Below are positions 1-6,652 of a stretch of DNA of 13,180 nt, piece after piece. How positions within the stretch are numbered: the first letter of the stretch is position 1; the number at the start of each line of letters is the position of its first letter. The notes under the pieces are model-generated. The model had not been told where the DNA came from, did no database searches, and saw only the letters and a program-made list of their open reading frames with translations. Source of the stretch: Ferruginibacter sp. (GTDB lineage Bacteria; Bacteroidota; Bacteroidia; Chitinophagales; Chitinophagaceae); assembly GCA_025352435.1 (NCBI GenBank), contig JANXTN010000129.1:1-13180 (forward strand), in the 5' to 3' direction. A program made the translations under genes and the position numbers.

Positions 1-878
1 TTTTTCCAATGGTACCCGGCCATGAAATTGTAGGAAAAGTAACAAAAGTTGGTAGTGAAGTTTCAAAATTTAAAGTGGGTGATACAGTGGGAGTTGGTTG
101 TTTTGTAGACTCCTGTAAAACATGCGAAAACTGCAAGGATGGGCAGGAGCAATATTGCATCAATGGAAACTCAAGCACCTATAATTCGTACGAGCAGGAT
201 AAGAAAACGCCTACTTATGGCGGTTACTCAAAATCGATCGTTGTGAATGAAGATTTTGTTTTAAGCGTATCTGATAAACTTCCATTGAATGCTGTAGCGC
301 CGCTATTGTGTGCAGGCATTACAACCTATTCTCCACTACGCCACTGGAGGGTTGGAGAAGGACACAAAGTAGCCGTAGCCGGTTTAGGTGGCCTTGGGCA
401 CATGGCAGTAAAGTTTGCGGTTTCTTTTGGCGCAGAAGTTACTGTACTCAGCACTTCGTCTAACAAAAAAGAAGATGCAAAAAAGCTTGGCGCACATAAA
501 TTTGTAGTTACAAAAAATGCGGATGAACTCAAGGCTGTTGTCGGTTACTTTGATTTTATAATTGATACTATTTCTGCTGATCATGATTATTCAACTTATT
601 TGGGTTTATTAAAAACCAACGGTGTTCAAATTTGCGTAGGTGCACCACCGACACCGGCGGCTGTCCATGTGTTTAATTTAATTGGCGGCAGAAGAAGTCT
701 AGCCGGTTCGTTAGTAGGCGGATTACCGGAAACACAGGAAATGCTTGACTATTGTGCCGAACACAACATTGTTTCTGATGTAGAAATGATTGACATAAAA
801 GACATCCATCCAAGCTACGAACGCATGCTAAAAGGAGATGTGAAATATCGTTTTGTAATTGACATGGCAACTTTGTAA
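1..878 (+). CDS. Zinc-dependent NAD(P)-type alcohol dehydrogenase (YahK/CAD-like), 5' partial
   Basis: This is a medium-chain zinc alcohol dehydrogenase that probably interconverts aldehydes and alcohols in the cytoplasm. The reading frame is already open at the window edge (first whole codon at position 3), so about 50-60 N-terminal residues, including the first catalytic-zinc Cys, lie outside. Counting from the Met at position 9, a GHE motif (residues 4-6) supplies a zinc ligand. Cys36, Cys39, Cys42 and Cys50 form the C-x2-C-x2-C-x7-C structural zinc lobe, and Cys101 fits the third catalytic-zinc ligand. The Rossmann turn GLGGLG is at 125-130. The STSSNKK stretch after the second strand is Ser/Lys rich, as in NADP(H)-preferring YahK/cinnamyl-alcohol-dehydrogenase relatives. 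The Met at position 9 is internal, not the start. The gene lies 36 bp before a small monooxygenase gene on the same strand, probably in one operon. The substrate cannot be read from sequence. Confidence 0.93.
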   Translation, partial: FPMVPGHEIVGKVTKVGSEVSKFKVGDTVGVGCFVDSCKTCENCKDGQEQYCINGNSSTYNSYEQDKKTPTYGGYSKSIVVNEDFVLSVSDKLPLNAVAPLLCAGITTYSPLRHWRVGEGHKVAVAGLGGLGHMAVKFAVSFGAEVTVLSTSSNKKEDAKKLGAHKFVVTKNADELKAVVGYFDFIIDTISADHDYSTYLGLLKTNGVQICVGAPPTPAAVHVFNLIGGRRSLAGSLVGGLPETQEMLDYCAEHNIVSDVEMIDIKDIHPSYERMLKGDVKYRFVIDMATL

Positions 879-914
879 TTATTTGTAATTAATCACCTAA
901 TAAAAAAATAAATC

Positions 915-1208
915 ATGGAAAAATTTGCATTATTAGCTCGTGTTGAAGCCAAGGCTGGTAAAGAAGCGGCCGTAGAAGCATTTTTAAAAATCGCTTTGCC
1001 GCTTGCTGAAGCAGAGCCTGATACAGTTAGATGGTACGGCTTAAAAATAAACGAGAATACGTTTGGTATTTTTGACACTTTTGTAACTGACGAAGGAAGA
1101 AAAGCACACTTGCAGGGAGAAATAGCAAAAGCTTTGATGGCGAATGCTGCTGAGCTACTAGCCAAAGATCCGGTAATAGAATTTGTAGACTTATTAGCAG
1201 TAAAATAA
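915..1208 (+). CDS. Putative quinol monooxygenase, ABM-domain family (YgiN-like)
   Basis: This is a 97-residue protein made of a single antibiotic-biosynthesis-monooxygenase (ABM) ferredoxin-like domain. Such proteins usually form dimers, and some oxidise quinols or polyketide-like aromatics without a cofactor. Family features are the opening strand [14 protein letters not shown], a central strand with [20 protein letters not shown], the helix around [15 protein letters not shown], and the final strand with [11 protein letters not shown]. The length is normal for the family. The ATG is preceded by an A-rich stretch with no Shine-Dalgarno match, as is usual in Bacteroidota. It sits 36 bp after the dehydrogenase and 13 bp before the GlcG-family gene, so co-transcription is likely. 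The domain also occurs in proteins with no known enzymatic activity, so the quinol activity is family inference only. Confidence 0.85.
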   Translation: MEKFALLARVEAKAGKEAAVEAFLKIALPLAEAEPDTVRWYGLKINENTFGIFDTFVTDEGRKAHLQGEIAKALMANAAELLAKDPVIEFVDLLAVK

Positions 1209-1221
1209 AAAATTAAATAAA

Positions 1222-1623
1222 ATGAATATTACATTATCACAAGCAGAAGCTGCAATTGTTGCTGCAAAAGTTAAAGCAACAGCGTTAGATACAAAAATGG
1301 ACATTTGTGTTGTAGATGCAGGAAGTAATCTTGTAGCATTTGCACGGATGGATGGCGCATGGATAGGTTCGGTAGATATTTCATTTAAAAAAGCAAAAAC
1401 GGCTGCATGGTTTACTATGGATACAGCTATTTTGTCTCCATTAGTACAACCCGGGCAACCTTTGTTTAATATTGAACACTCTAACGGTGGATTAATAACT
1501 TTCCCGGGTGGTGTTGTAATAAAAAACAATGAAGGTGAAGTTATCGGGGCAATTGGTGTTTCAGGGAGTAGTGTTGAAAATGATCACGCTGTTGCTGTAG
1601 CAGGAGCAGGTGCGGTTAAATAA
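1222..1623 (+). CDS. GlcG/HbpS-family (DUF336) protein, possible heme- or cofactor-binding
   Basis: This is a 133-residue protein that consists of one GlcG/HbpS domain. Visible family hallmarks are [17 protein letters not shown] (about residues 30-46), the [12 protein letters not shown] helix, [20 protein letters not shown] in the middle, and the closing [13 protein letters not shown] followed by a [11 protein letters not shown] helix. HbpS from Streptomyces binds heme and senses redox stress. GlcG is encoded in glycolate-oxidase operons. Many other members accompany oxidoreductases without a settled role. There is no signal peptide, so it should be cytoplasmic, unlike secreted HbpS. It is the last gene of the dehydrogenase-monooxygenase run (13 bp gap) and is followed 24 bp later by an intrinsic terminator. 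Family assignment is firm; function is not. Confidence 0.9.
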   Translation: MNITLSQAEAAIVAAKVKATALDTKMDICVVDAGSNLVAFARMDGAWIGSVDISFKKAKTAAWFTMDTAILSPLVQPGQPLFNIEHSNGGLITFPGGVVIKNNEGEVIGAIGVSGSSVENDHAVAVAGAGAVK

Positions 1624-1647
1624 ATTTATTAATCAGAATTTGAAATT

Positions 1648-1673
1648 ATCCATCCATTGCGATGGATTTTTTT
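1648..1673 (+). terminator. Intrinsic terminator of the dehydrogenase-ABM-GlcG operon
   Basis: A perfect 7-bp stem ATCCATC/GATGGAT closes a 6-base loop (CATTGC), and its last T runs directly into a T tract that ends at 1673. It begins 24 bp after the GlcG-family stop codon and is a standard Rho-independent terminator for the + strand. Confidence 0.85.
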
Positions 1674-1675
1674 AT

Positions 1676-1701
1676 AATATTCTGAAAAGTATCAGAATAT
1701 T
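1676..1701. repeat. 10-bp perfect inverted repeat, possible operator
   Basis: AATATTCTGA (1676-1685) and TCAGAATATT (1692-1701) are perfect inverse complements separated by AAAGTA. A third copy of the half-site TCAGAAT stands at 1633-1639. No T tract follows the right arm, so it is not an evident second terminator. The right arm ends in AATATTTG, one base off the Bacteroidota -7 consensus TAnnTTTG. A repressor or activator site over a promoter for the downstream gene is possible. This is inference; only the symmetry is observed. Confidence 0.45.
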
Positions 1702-1782
1702 TGCAAGTAAAAAATGTTCGTCTCAAATTTAAATGATAAAAACGTCGTCACTATTACGGCAGCATCTGTAAATGATTTTCAA

Positions 1783-1790
1783 TAGTTTTG
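1783..1790 (+). promoter_or_regulatory. Candidate -7 box for the gene at 1855
   Basis: TAGTTTTG matches TAnnTTTG exactly. No TTG or TTTG is found at a suitable distance upstream, so the -33 half is missing. Transcription would start near 1796 and leave a leader of roughly 60 bases before the ATG at 1855. Support is weak because an 8-base degenerate motif is common in AT-rich DNA. Confidence 0.3.
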
Positions 1791-1854
1791 TAATGCTCCG
1801 CTTTTAACAAGCCTGGTAGCACAAAAAAAGATAATCCTTAAATATTGTGAATTA

Positions 1855-2250
1855 ATGTCTATTTACGTTTATATTATCATTGGCTTTCTTGTCGGCTTTG
1901 TTCTTGCATGGATTTTACAATTGGTGACAATTCAAAAAATAAAGAAAGAAAATAAAAGTGTAAAAGGTTTATTGGAAAGCGAAAAACTGATAAAAGAAAA
2001 TGCCCAGAAAGAAAATAGTTTTTTATTGCAGAATGCAGATGCAGCCTTGCTTATAACTAAAAACAAATTAAAATCTGCGAAAGACCTTATTAAAATTATG
2101 GACAATGATATTTTACTTATGCAAAAAAGCAATGAAGAAACAGAAGCATTGCTTGCAAAAGGTGAGCCTGCTCTTTACGATTTAAAATTAAAGCTTATTG
2201 AAGCAAATAATATAATTGCCAGATTTAAAGGGCAGACAAATGAAAAATAA
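1855..2250 (+). CDS. Hypothetical membrane-anchored coiled-coil protein
   Basis: I do not recognise a family for this 131-residue protein. One strongly hydrophobic segment near the N terminus (about residues 4-25, YIIIGFLVGFVLAWILQLV) is followed at once by Lys-rich sequence (KIKKENKSVK). By the positive-inside rule that places the remainder in the cytoplasm. Residues 30-125 are rich in Lys, Glu, Leu and Asn and are predicted by eye to be helical or coiled coil. There is no Cys and no enzymatic motif. Base composition is like the neighbours, so I see no sign of recent transfer. It stands alone on the + strand between the upstream terminator and a convergent AsmA-family gene whose stop codon is only 5 bp away. 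Scaffolding at the inner membrane is a possible but untested role. The ATG start fits the position of the membrane segment. Confidence 0.75.
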   Translation: MSIYVYIIIGFLVGFVLAWILQLVTIQKIKKENKSVKGLLESEKLIKENAQKENSFLLQNADAALLITKNKLKSAKDLIKIMDNDILLMQKSNEETEALLAKGEPALYDLKLKLIEANNIIARFKGQTNEK

Positions 2251-2255
2251 TTTAG

Positions 2256-4730
2256 CTAAGGAGTTTGTACTGCACCTGCGTTATCTTTTTTGTCTTTTTG
2301 AAACTTATTAAACAGGTCAAGTTTAAAAGCTATATTTCCGTCACTTCCTGTTTTTCCTCTTAAAAATATGCTTCTCCCCACTTTAGAAAGTGTTCCGATA
2401 TTAACCGGATTGTAATCCTCATCACGTTTTTTAAGGTTGTTAAGCGGTATTTGTATGCTTAAATCTGATCCTGCTTTTTTGCTGTAGATTCCTTCAACGA
2501 ACAACGAAAGTACGGACGATTGAATTTCCATTCTATTCAATTTTATATCACCGTTTTTTATTGTAAGATTATCTTTTAATTCTGCAAAAGTTATATTATC
2601 AAAATCACGCTTTTTAAAAATAAATTTTTGAATTTTTTTGATGGGTTCGAAATTATTAAGAGCACCGTTTTTTAAAGAAAAACTTACTGCACCATTTGCA
2701 GAAGCCGGAAGTACTTCACCTTCATCATTAATATTTAATGCAGCATTTACTTTTGCTGTTAACTGGCCTTCAAGATTCGTTGATACAATGCCGTCCTGCC
2801 CAAAATTATTAAAGGTGGCAAACAATTTTTTTACATCTACGTTAGTTACGTCAGCATTTATGTTGGCAGTGTGAGTGGCACCTGCATTATTTAGCAATTG
2901 ACCCTTTATATTCATGCTTCCTCCATTTGCCTGCATGCTTACATTATTCAATAAATATCTATCCTGCAGCAATGTTATACTTGCATTTGCATTATTTGCG
3001 AGTAACTTTCTATACCTCAAAATCGGCGCATTTAAACTGACATCAATGGTGCTTCGCTCTAAGAGTTCATCAATTTTTAAGGCCATATCACCAAAGCTTT
3101 TTTTATTGCCACTTACTTTTTTTACAGTGTTGCCTTTCTTCTTCAACAAATATGTAAACGCTCCTAAATTTAAATCAGGTGAAAAAACATTGTATTCAAT
3201 TTTTACACGATTTGGTTCAGTATTTATTAATGTCAAAACATTTTTAGCACTGCCGTTCATTACAATTTTATTATTAAGAATATTACACTGAAGATTCTGA
3301 ATAAAAACATCAGAGTTTTTAAAATTTAATGCACCACTTACACTTTTTAACTCAATATTTCTGGGTGCATACAAGATGTTTCCGTTTTTAAAAGCTATGC
3401 TTCCATTAAGAAAAGAATTTGTGTTGTTATTTTTCTCAATAGGACCTTTATAATCGAGCACCACATCTGCATTTCCTGAAAGGAGTTGGATTGAATTGAT
3501 AGGGATCACTTCATTTAATTCAGTCAGTCCAAATGACGATCTTAAGTCGCAGCTTAAAGCTGGAATCGATAAATTTAATATTTCAATCTTTTGAGAAGAA
3601 ACAGGAAGACCCCGCCATTTTGCTTTTAAATTATTTACCTGTATTACAGAATTTGGATCTAGCCTTGGTTGACCCACAATAACTTCATTTTTAAAAAACC
3701 CCGTAAAACTTGCATCCTCAAAATTAAGAAAAGGTGTTACCATATCTGCATGTTCAACTTTCCATTCTGCATAAATAAAAGGTTCCCCTCCTCTCAATGG
3801 CCCATTCAATTTTGCAACAGTACTTATAGGTTTGTTCAAACTTACCATTGAAAGTGATTTTGCAATTCGCTCAGGCAATAATTTCTTTGCATCTTCATAC
3901 AAAATTTCCGGAGCATACACATTTAACGAAAACGCAGGATTTTTATCCCCCAGATCAAACTTGCCGGTGAGATTGAATGGTTTGCCAGCAATTTTTACAT
4001 CAATACTGTCAAAACTTAAAACCTGAGAAATTTTACCATAGGAAAGTTTGAAATCGCCGGTAAATAAAGACTCTTTCAGAAAAGTTCCATTTGGCAGATT
4101 AAATGCCATGCTATGTATAAAAATATTTGCATCAGTATTTACATGTAGGATGTTGTCCGCATCATCCAAATTCATCGCCACTTTCTTTATATCAAAATCG
4201 TGTAGTTTTTCTCTTTTACGATCGTCTAATATAAATCGCACATCTTGGAGTTCTACATGTTTTAATGCTATGCTATTAGAAGTTTTTTTAGGTCCCCCCG
4301 CTGAATCTTTTTTACTTTGTAAAAGGTAAGTATTGCTGTAGCCAGAAGTGTCTGTATAAAAATAAATATTTGCATTTCGAAGCACAAGCCCTGTAAGTGC
4401 ATCTTTCTTTTGAATCAGTTTAAAAATATTAAGATTTACAAATGCATCTTTAGCAGCAAAGAATGCATGATGATGGCGTAAATACAAACTATCAGTGAGG
4501 GAAATATTTTTGAGTACGACAGCAATTCGCGGAAAGTTTTTAAAAATACTTACATCTGCATCATCTATAGTTAACTTGCCGTTCAACTTATTACTGACGC
4601 TTTCAGTTAGATCTTTGATGATCTTAGCCTTATTAGCCTTTATATAAATGAAAGCACCGGCGTAAAATATGATAACCAATAAAAAAAAAGCTATAAATAC
4701 TTTTATAACGTTAGGTAAAATCTTTTTCAA
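2256..4730 (-). CDS. AsmA-family envelope protein
   Basis: This is an 824-residue protein with an N-terminal membrane anchor (about residues 9-31) and a very long periplasmic part built of repeated beta strands. The sequence after the anchor (KIIKDLTESVSNKLNGKLTI, then DDADVSIFKNFPRIAVVLKN) is the typical AsmA N-terminal pattern. The last third, with repeated strand-turn units such as GSMNIKGQLLNN and NGAVSFSLKNGALNNFEPI, fits the AsmA-like C-terminal region. E. coli members of this wider group (AsmA, YhdP, TamB, YdbH) include bridge-like proteins implicated in moving phospholipids to the outer membrane or in outer-membrane protein assembly. The length exceeds that of E. coli AsmA and is usual for Bacteroidota members. 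It is a single-gene unit, divergent from rlmH (139-bp gap) and convergent with the small coiled-coil gene (5-bp gap). No terminator is visible at that tight junction. A TamB-type role is an alternative, but the AsmA start is clear. Confidence 0.88.
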   Translation of the reverse strand: MKKILPNVIKVFIAFFLLVIIFYAGAFIYIKANKAKIIKDLTESVSNKLNGKLTIDDADVSIFKNFPRIAVVLKNISLTDSLYLRHHHAFFAAKDAFVNLNIFKLIQKKDALTGLVLRNANIYFYTDTSGYSNTYLLQSKKDSAGGPKKTSNSIALKHVELQDVRFILDDRKREKLHDFDIKKVAMNLDDADNILHVNTDANIFIHSMAFNLPNGTFLKESLFTGDFKLSYGKISQVLSFDSIDVKIAGKPFNLTGKFDLGDKNPAFSLNVYAPEILYEDAKKLLPERIAKSLSMVSLNKPISTVAKLNGPLRGGEPFIYAEWKVEHADMVTPFLNFEDASFTGFFKNEVIVGQPRLDPNSVIQVNNLKAKWRGLPVSSQKIEILNLSIPALSCDLRSSFGLTELNEVIPINSIQLLSGNADVVLDYKGPIEKNNNTNSFLNGSIAFKNGNILYAPRNIELKSVSGALNFKNSDVFIQNLQCNILNNKIVMNGSAKNVLTLINTEPNRVKIEYNVFSPDLNLGAFTYLLKKKGNTVKKVSGNKKSFGDMALKIDELLERSTIDVSLNAPILRYRKLLANNANASITLLQDRYLLNNVSMQANGGSMNIKGQLLNNAGATHTANINADVTNVDVKKLFATFNNFGQDGIVSTNLEGQLTAKVNAALNINDEGEVLPASANGAVSFSLKNGALNNFEPIKKIQKFIFKKRDFDNITFAELKDNLTIKNGDIKLNRMEIQSSVLSLFVEGIYSKKAGSDLSIQIPLNNLKKRDEDYNPVNIGTLSKVGRSIFLRGKTGSDGNIAFKLDLFNKFQKDKKDNAGAVQTP

Positions 4731-4869
4731 AATATTTTTTTTAATGATATTTCTGCAACTGTTTTTTATGTTTAATAACTCAAATAAACAGTATTTTCAG
4801 TAATAGTAAGATTTCAATCAAATGTTAAGCCTATTTTTTAAAATGTTTTAGGGATAATTTAATATAACT
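4731..4869. promoter_or_regulatory. Divergent intergenic region between the AsmA gene and rlmH
   Basis: This 139-bp, very AT-rich gap must hold promoters for both flanking genes. No exact TAnnTTTG box was found on either strand. The closest for the AsmA gene is TTTATTTG (one mismatch) read on the - strand near 4781-4788. An imperfect inverted repeat, ACTGTTT (4758-4764) and AAACAGT (4786-4792), overlaps that spot, but its spacing is long and it could be chance. Confidence 0.4.
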
Positions 4870-5343
4870 ATGAAAATCAATTTTTTGACAATAGGGAAAA
4901 CTCACGAAAGTTTTGTAAAAGAAGGAATTGAAATGTTTACAAAACGAATTTCAAATTATTTTCCAGTAGAATGGACCATTGTACCCATGCCTAAAAATGC
5001 AGGAATTATGGAGCCTAAAATGCTTAAGATAAAAGAGAGTGAAGTTTTGTCTGCACTTATGAACAAAGAAGATTATGTGGTGTTACTTGATGAGAGAGGT
5101 AAGAGCTTTACCAGTGAAGGAGTCAGTAATTTTTTAGAACAACGCACTGTAGAAAGTATTAAAAATTTAGTTTTTATAATTGGTGGTGCGTATGGTGTTT
5201 CTGATGTTATAATGCAAAGAGCAAATTTTAAATGGAGTCTTTCAGCATTGGTATTTCCTCACCAGTTGGTAAGGTTAATTTTAGCGGAACAAATCTACAG
5301 AGCATGTTCAATAATGAGAAACGAAAAATATCATCACGCATAA
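4870..5343 (+). CDS. rlmH: 23S rRNA (pseudouridine-1915-N3)-methyltransferase RlmH
   Basis: RlmH methylates pseudouridine 1915 in helix 69 of 23S rRNA, using S-adenosylmethionine on the assembled 70S ribosome. The 157-residue length is typical of this small SPOUT-knot enzyme. LDERG (73-77), IIGGAYGVS (103-111) with the SAM-binding Gly-rich turn, and the knot segment SALVFPHQLVRLILAEQIYR (125-144) are all present. The conserved C-terminal Tyr-His pair is at 154-155 (NEKYHHA). The protein begins MKINFLTIGK, the family's usual first strand, which fixes the ATG. No Shine-Dalgarno sequence is seen; the ATG follows AT-rich DNA. It is a single-gene unit, divergent from the AsmA gene and convergent with the lipoprotein gene at 5397. 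The stop codon touches the terminator serving that opposite gene. Confidence 0.97.
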   Translation: MKINFLTIGKTHESFVKEGIEMFTKRISNYFPVEWTIVPMPKNAGIMEPKMLKIKESEVLSALMNKEDYVVLLDERGKSFTSEGVSNFLEQRTVESIKNLVFIIGGAYGVSDVIMQRANFKWSLSALVFPHQLVRLILAEQIYRACSIMRNEKYHHA

Positions 5344-5375
5344 AAAAGCAGCCACAAAATTAATTATGACTGCTT
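5342..5375 (-). terminator. Intrinsic terminator for the lipoprotein gene
   Basis: Read on the - strand, AAGCAGTCATAA and TTGTGGCTGCTT pair over 12 bp (two G-U pairs) around TTAATT, and a run of six Ts (two of them within the stem) follows. On the + strand the two wobble positions become A-C mismatches and no T tract follows, so the element is directional. It starts 22 bp after the lipoprotein stop and reaches into the last bases of rlmH. Confidence 0.75.
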
Positions 5376-5396
5376 AAAAAAATGTAATTTTTAAAA

Positions 5397-5831
5397 TTAT
5401 TTGATTCTGGACCAGGTTTGTGTATTATCCTGCCCCTTAGCATTTTGCCCATTAACTCTTATTTCGCTGTTAGAAATTACAGTGATGGTTGCAGGTTGAT
5501 AGTTAAGTGCACCTGAACTACAGTTGCTTAATAAGTTATTTAAGGTATATCCGCCAGCTTTATCTGATTTTATATTTTTCCATTTGATATCATTCTCTCT
5601 AAAACATTGCGTATTGTTAGCAACATACGTAAGCTTACCCTCTGTAGAAAATAAAGTCACTGAGACAACACTGTTAAGTAAAGTGTTTTCAGGATTGTTG
5701 CTTGTTAACTGCCATTTGCCGTTTAAAGAAAAAACAGCTCCACCGGTAGTATTAGTTGCTTGTTTTACAGCATCGCAACTTGCAAGTGAAATGATAATTG
5801 CGAGTAACGAGAAAAGTTTAAGTGTTTTCAT
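5397..5831 (-). CDS. Small lipoprotein, META- or lipocalin-like, function unknown
   Basis: This is a 144-residue predicted lipoprotein. The signal peptide MKTLKLFSLLAIIISLASC ends in a good lipobox (LASC), with Cys19 as the lipid-bearing residue. The mature part starts with DAVKQATN, which lacks the acidic/Lys export signal described for surface-exposed Bacteroidota lipoproteins, so a periplasm-facing location is the simpler guess. The segment LNGKWQLTSNNP (about residues 36-47) resembles the first strand of META/HslJ or lipocalin-like domains. Short strands continue to the final TQTWSRIK, and two more Cys residues (in NNTQCF and LSNCSS) could form a disulfide. Which small beta-barrel family it belongs to is not certain. 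It is a single-gene unit, divergent from the rhomboid gene (128-bp gap), with its own terminator downstream. Confidence 0.85.
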   Translation of the reverse strand: MKTLKLFSLLAIIISLASCDAVKQATNTTGGAVFSLNGKWQLTSNNPENTLLNSVVSVTLFSTEGKLTYVANNTQCFRENDIKWKNIKSDKAGGYTLNNLLSNCSSGALNYQPATITVISNSEIRVNGQNAKGQDNTQTWSRIK

Positions 5832-5917
5832 AATAATTATTTTAAGTGTATTAGCTGCTTTTCAAAAATGATACCAGCAGATAAATAACAGGGTCATAGG
5901 TTTTTTGTTAACAAAAT

Positions 5918-5944
5918 TTTGGAGAATCTTTTATTGTAGCTTTG
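5918..5944 (+). promoter_or_regulatory. Promoter of the rhomboid gene (Bacteroidota type)
   Basis: The -7 box TAGCTTTG (5937-5944) matches TAnnTTTG exactly and is followed by CGC. TTTG at 5918-5921 could be the -33 element, although the 15-base spacer is shorter than usual. Transcription would begin near 5950, leaving only about 10 leader bases before the ATG at 5960. The box overlaps the in-frame TTG at 5942, which therefore cannot serve as a start on this transcript. Confidence 0.6.
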
Positions 5945-5959
5945 CGCAAAAATTTACAA

Positions 5960-6652
5960 ATGGATTTTGCAAAATACCCTGTAACCCTTATCCTTATTGC
6001 ATTGAATGTGCTATGTTCTTTTATAGGATTTTCTAACAACAGCGTTTTATCAAAAACAATTGGTTGGCCCTATTATGAAAAAAGAAACAAAGAATACTAC
6101 CGTTTTATAACCTCAGGATTTTTGCATGCAGATTGGGTTCACCTATTCTTCAACATGTTCACCCTTTATTTTTTTGGCAAAAATGTAGAATTAATATTTT
6201 CTTTGAGTGGGCTTGGAGGAAAATTTGCTTACCTGGCGCTTTACTTTTTAGCCTTAATTGTGGCAGATATTCCGAGCTATTTAAAACACAATAACAATCC
6301 GGAATATCGCTCTCTTGGAGCATCGGGTGCGGTATCAGCAGTAATTTTTGCAAGTATTATATTTAGCCCATGGAGCAGTATTTATTTATATGGCGCTATT
6401 CAAATATCTGCAACAGTTTATGCAATTTTATATATTGCTTACTGTATTTACATGGGCAGAAAAAACCAGGATAATGTGAACCATGATGCGCATTTGTGGG
6501 GCTCGGTCTTTGGATTTGTTTTTACTATAGTACTCATCGCAGTTATAAGACCGGAACTTTTTCCTTACATATTAGCAGACTTTAAAAAACTTAGTCTTTT
6601 TGGGTCTAACGAGTTAAGCTCAGTTTTAGAATTTGTTTTGAACTCGAGGTAA
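5960..6652 (+). CDS. Rhomboid-family intramembrane serine protease
   Basis: This is a 230-residue polytopic membrane protein that cleaves transmembrane segments of other proteins inside the bilayer. The catalytic serine is Ser122 in GASG (120-123), and its partner is His178 in the AHLWG motif of the penultimate helix. The HLFFNM motif (61-66) supplies the conserved His/Asn around the oxyanion site, and GFLHADW (53-59) precedes it, as is normal. Six core hydrophobic helices can be traced. The ATG at 5960 is chosen over an in-frame TTG at 5942 because a -7 promoter box covers that TTG. It is divergent from the lipoprotein gene, and its last 47 bases overlap the 3' end of tilS on the other strand. 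All catalytic residues are present, so it is probably active. Substrates are unknown. Confidence 0.92.
   Translation: MDFAKYPVTLILIALNVLCSFIGFSNNSVLSKTIGWPYYEKRNKEYYRFITSGFLHADWVHLFFNMFTLYFFGKNVELIFSLSGLGGKFAYLALYFLALIVADIPSYLKHNNNPEYRSLGASGAVSAVIFASIIFSPWSSIYLYGAIQISATVYAILYIAYCIYMGRKNQDNVNHDAHLWGSVFGFVFTIVLIAVIRPELFPYILADFKKLSLFGSNELSSVLEFVLNSR

Noticed and set aside
326..870. Several - strand open frames of 65-68 codons opposite the dehydrogenase gene
   Set aside because: They overlap a gene with clear conserved zinc and Rossmann motifs and encode no recognisable protein; they are antisense shadows.
1194..1529. A 111-codon - strand frame opposite the GlcG-family gene
   Set aside because: It is the complement of a well-conserved coding region, lies against the operon direction and has no start signal or family resemblance.
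2638..4329. Multiple + strand frames of 60-125 codons inside the AsmA gene
   Set aside because: The - strand frame is continuous for 824 codons with AsmA features; the opposite frames are low-complexity by-products of AT-rich sequence.
4758..4792. Inverted repeat ACTGTTT/AAACAGT in the AsmA-rlmH gap
   Set aside because: It has only seven perfect base pairs across a 21-base spacer in very AT-rich DNA. It is kept as a remark, not called as an operator.
6610..6646. Inverted repeat CGAGTT/AACTCG in the rhomboid-tilS overlap
   Set aside because: A six-pair stem with a 25-base loop and no T tract on either strand is too weak for a terminator.
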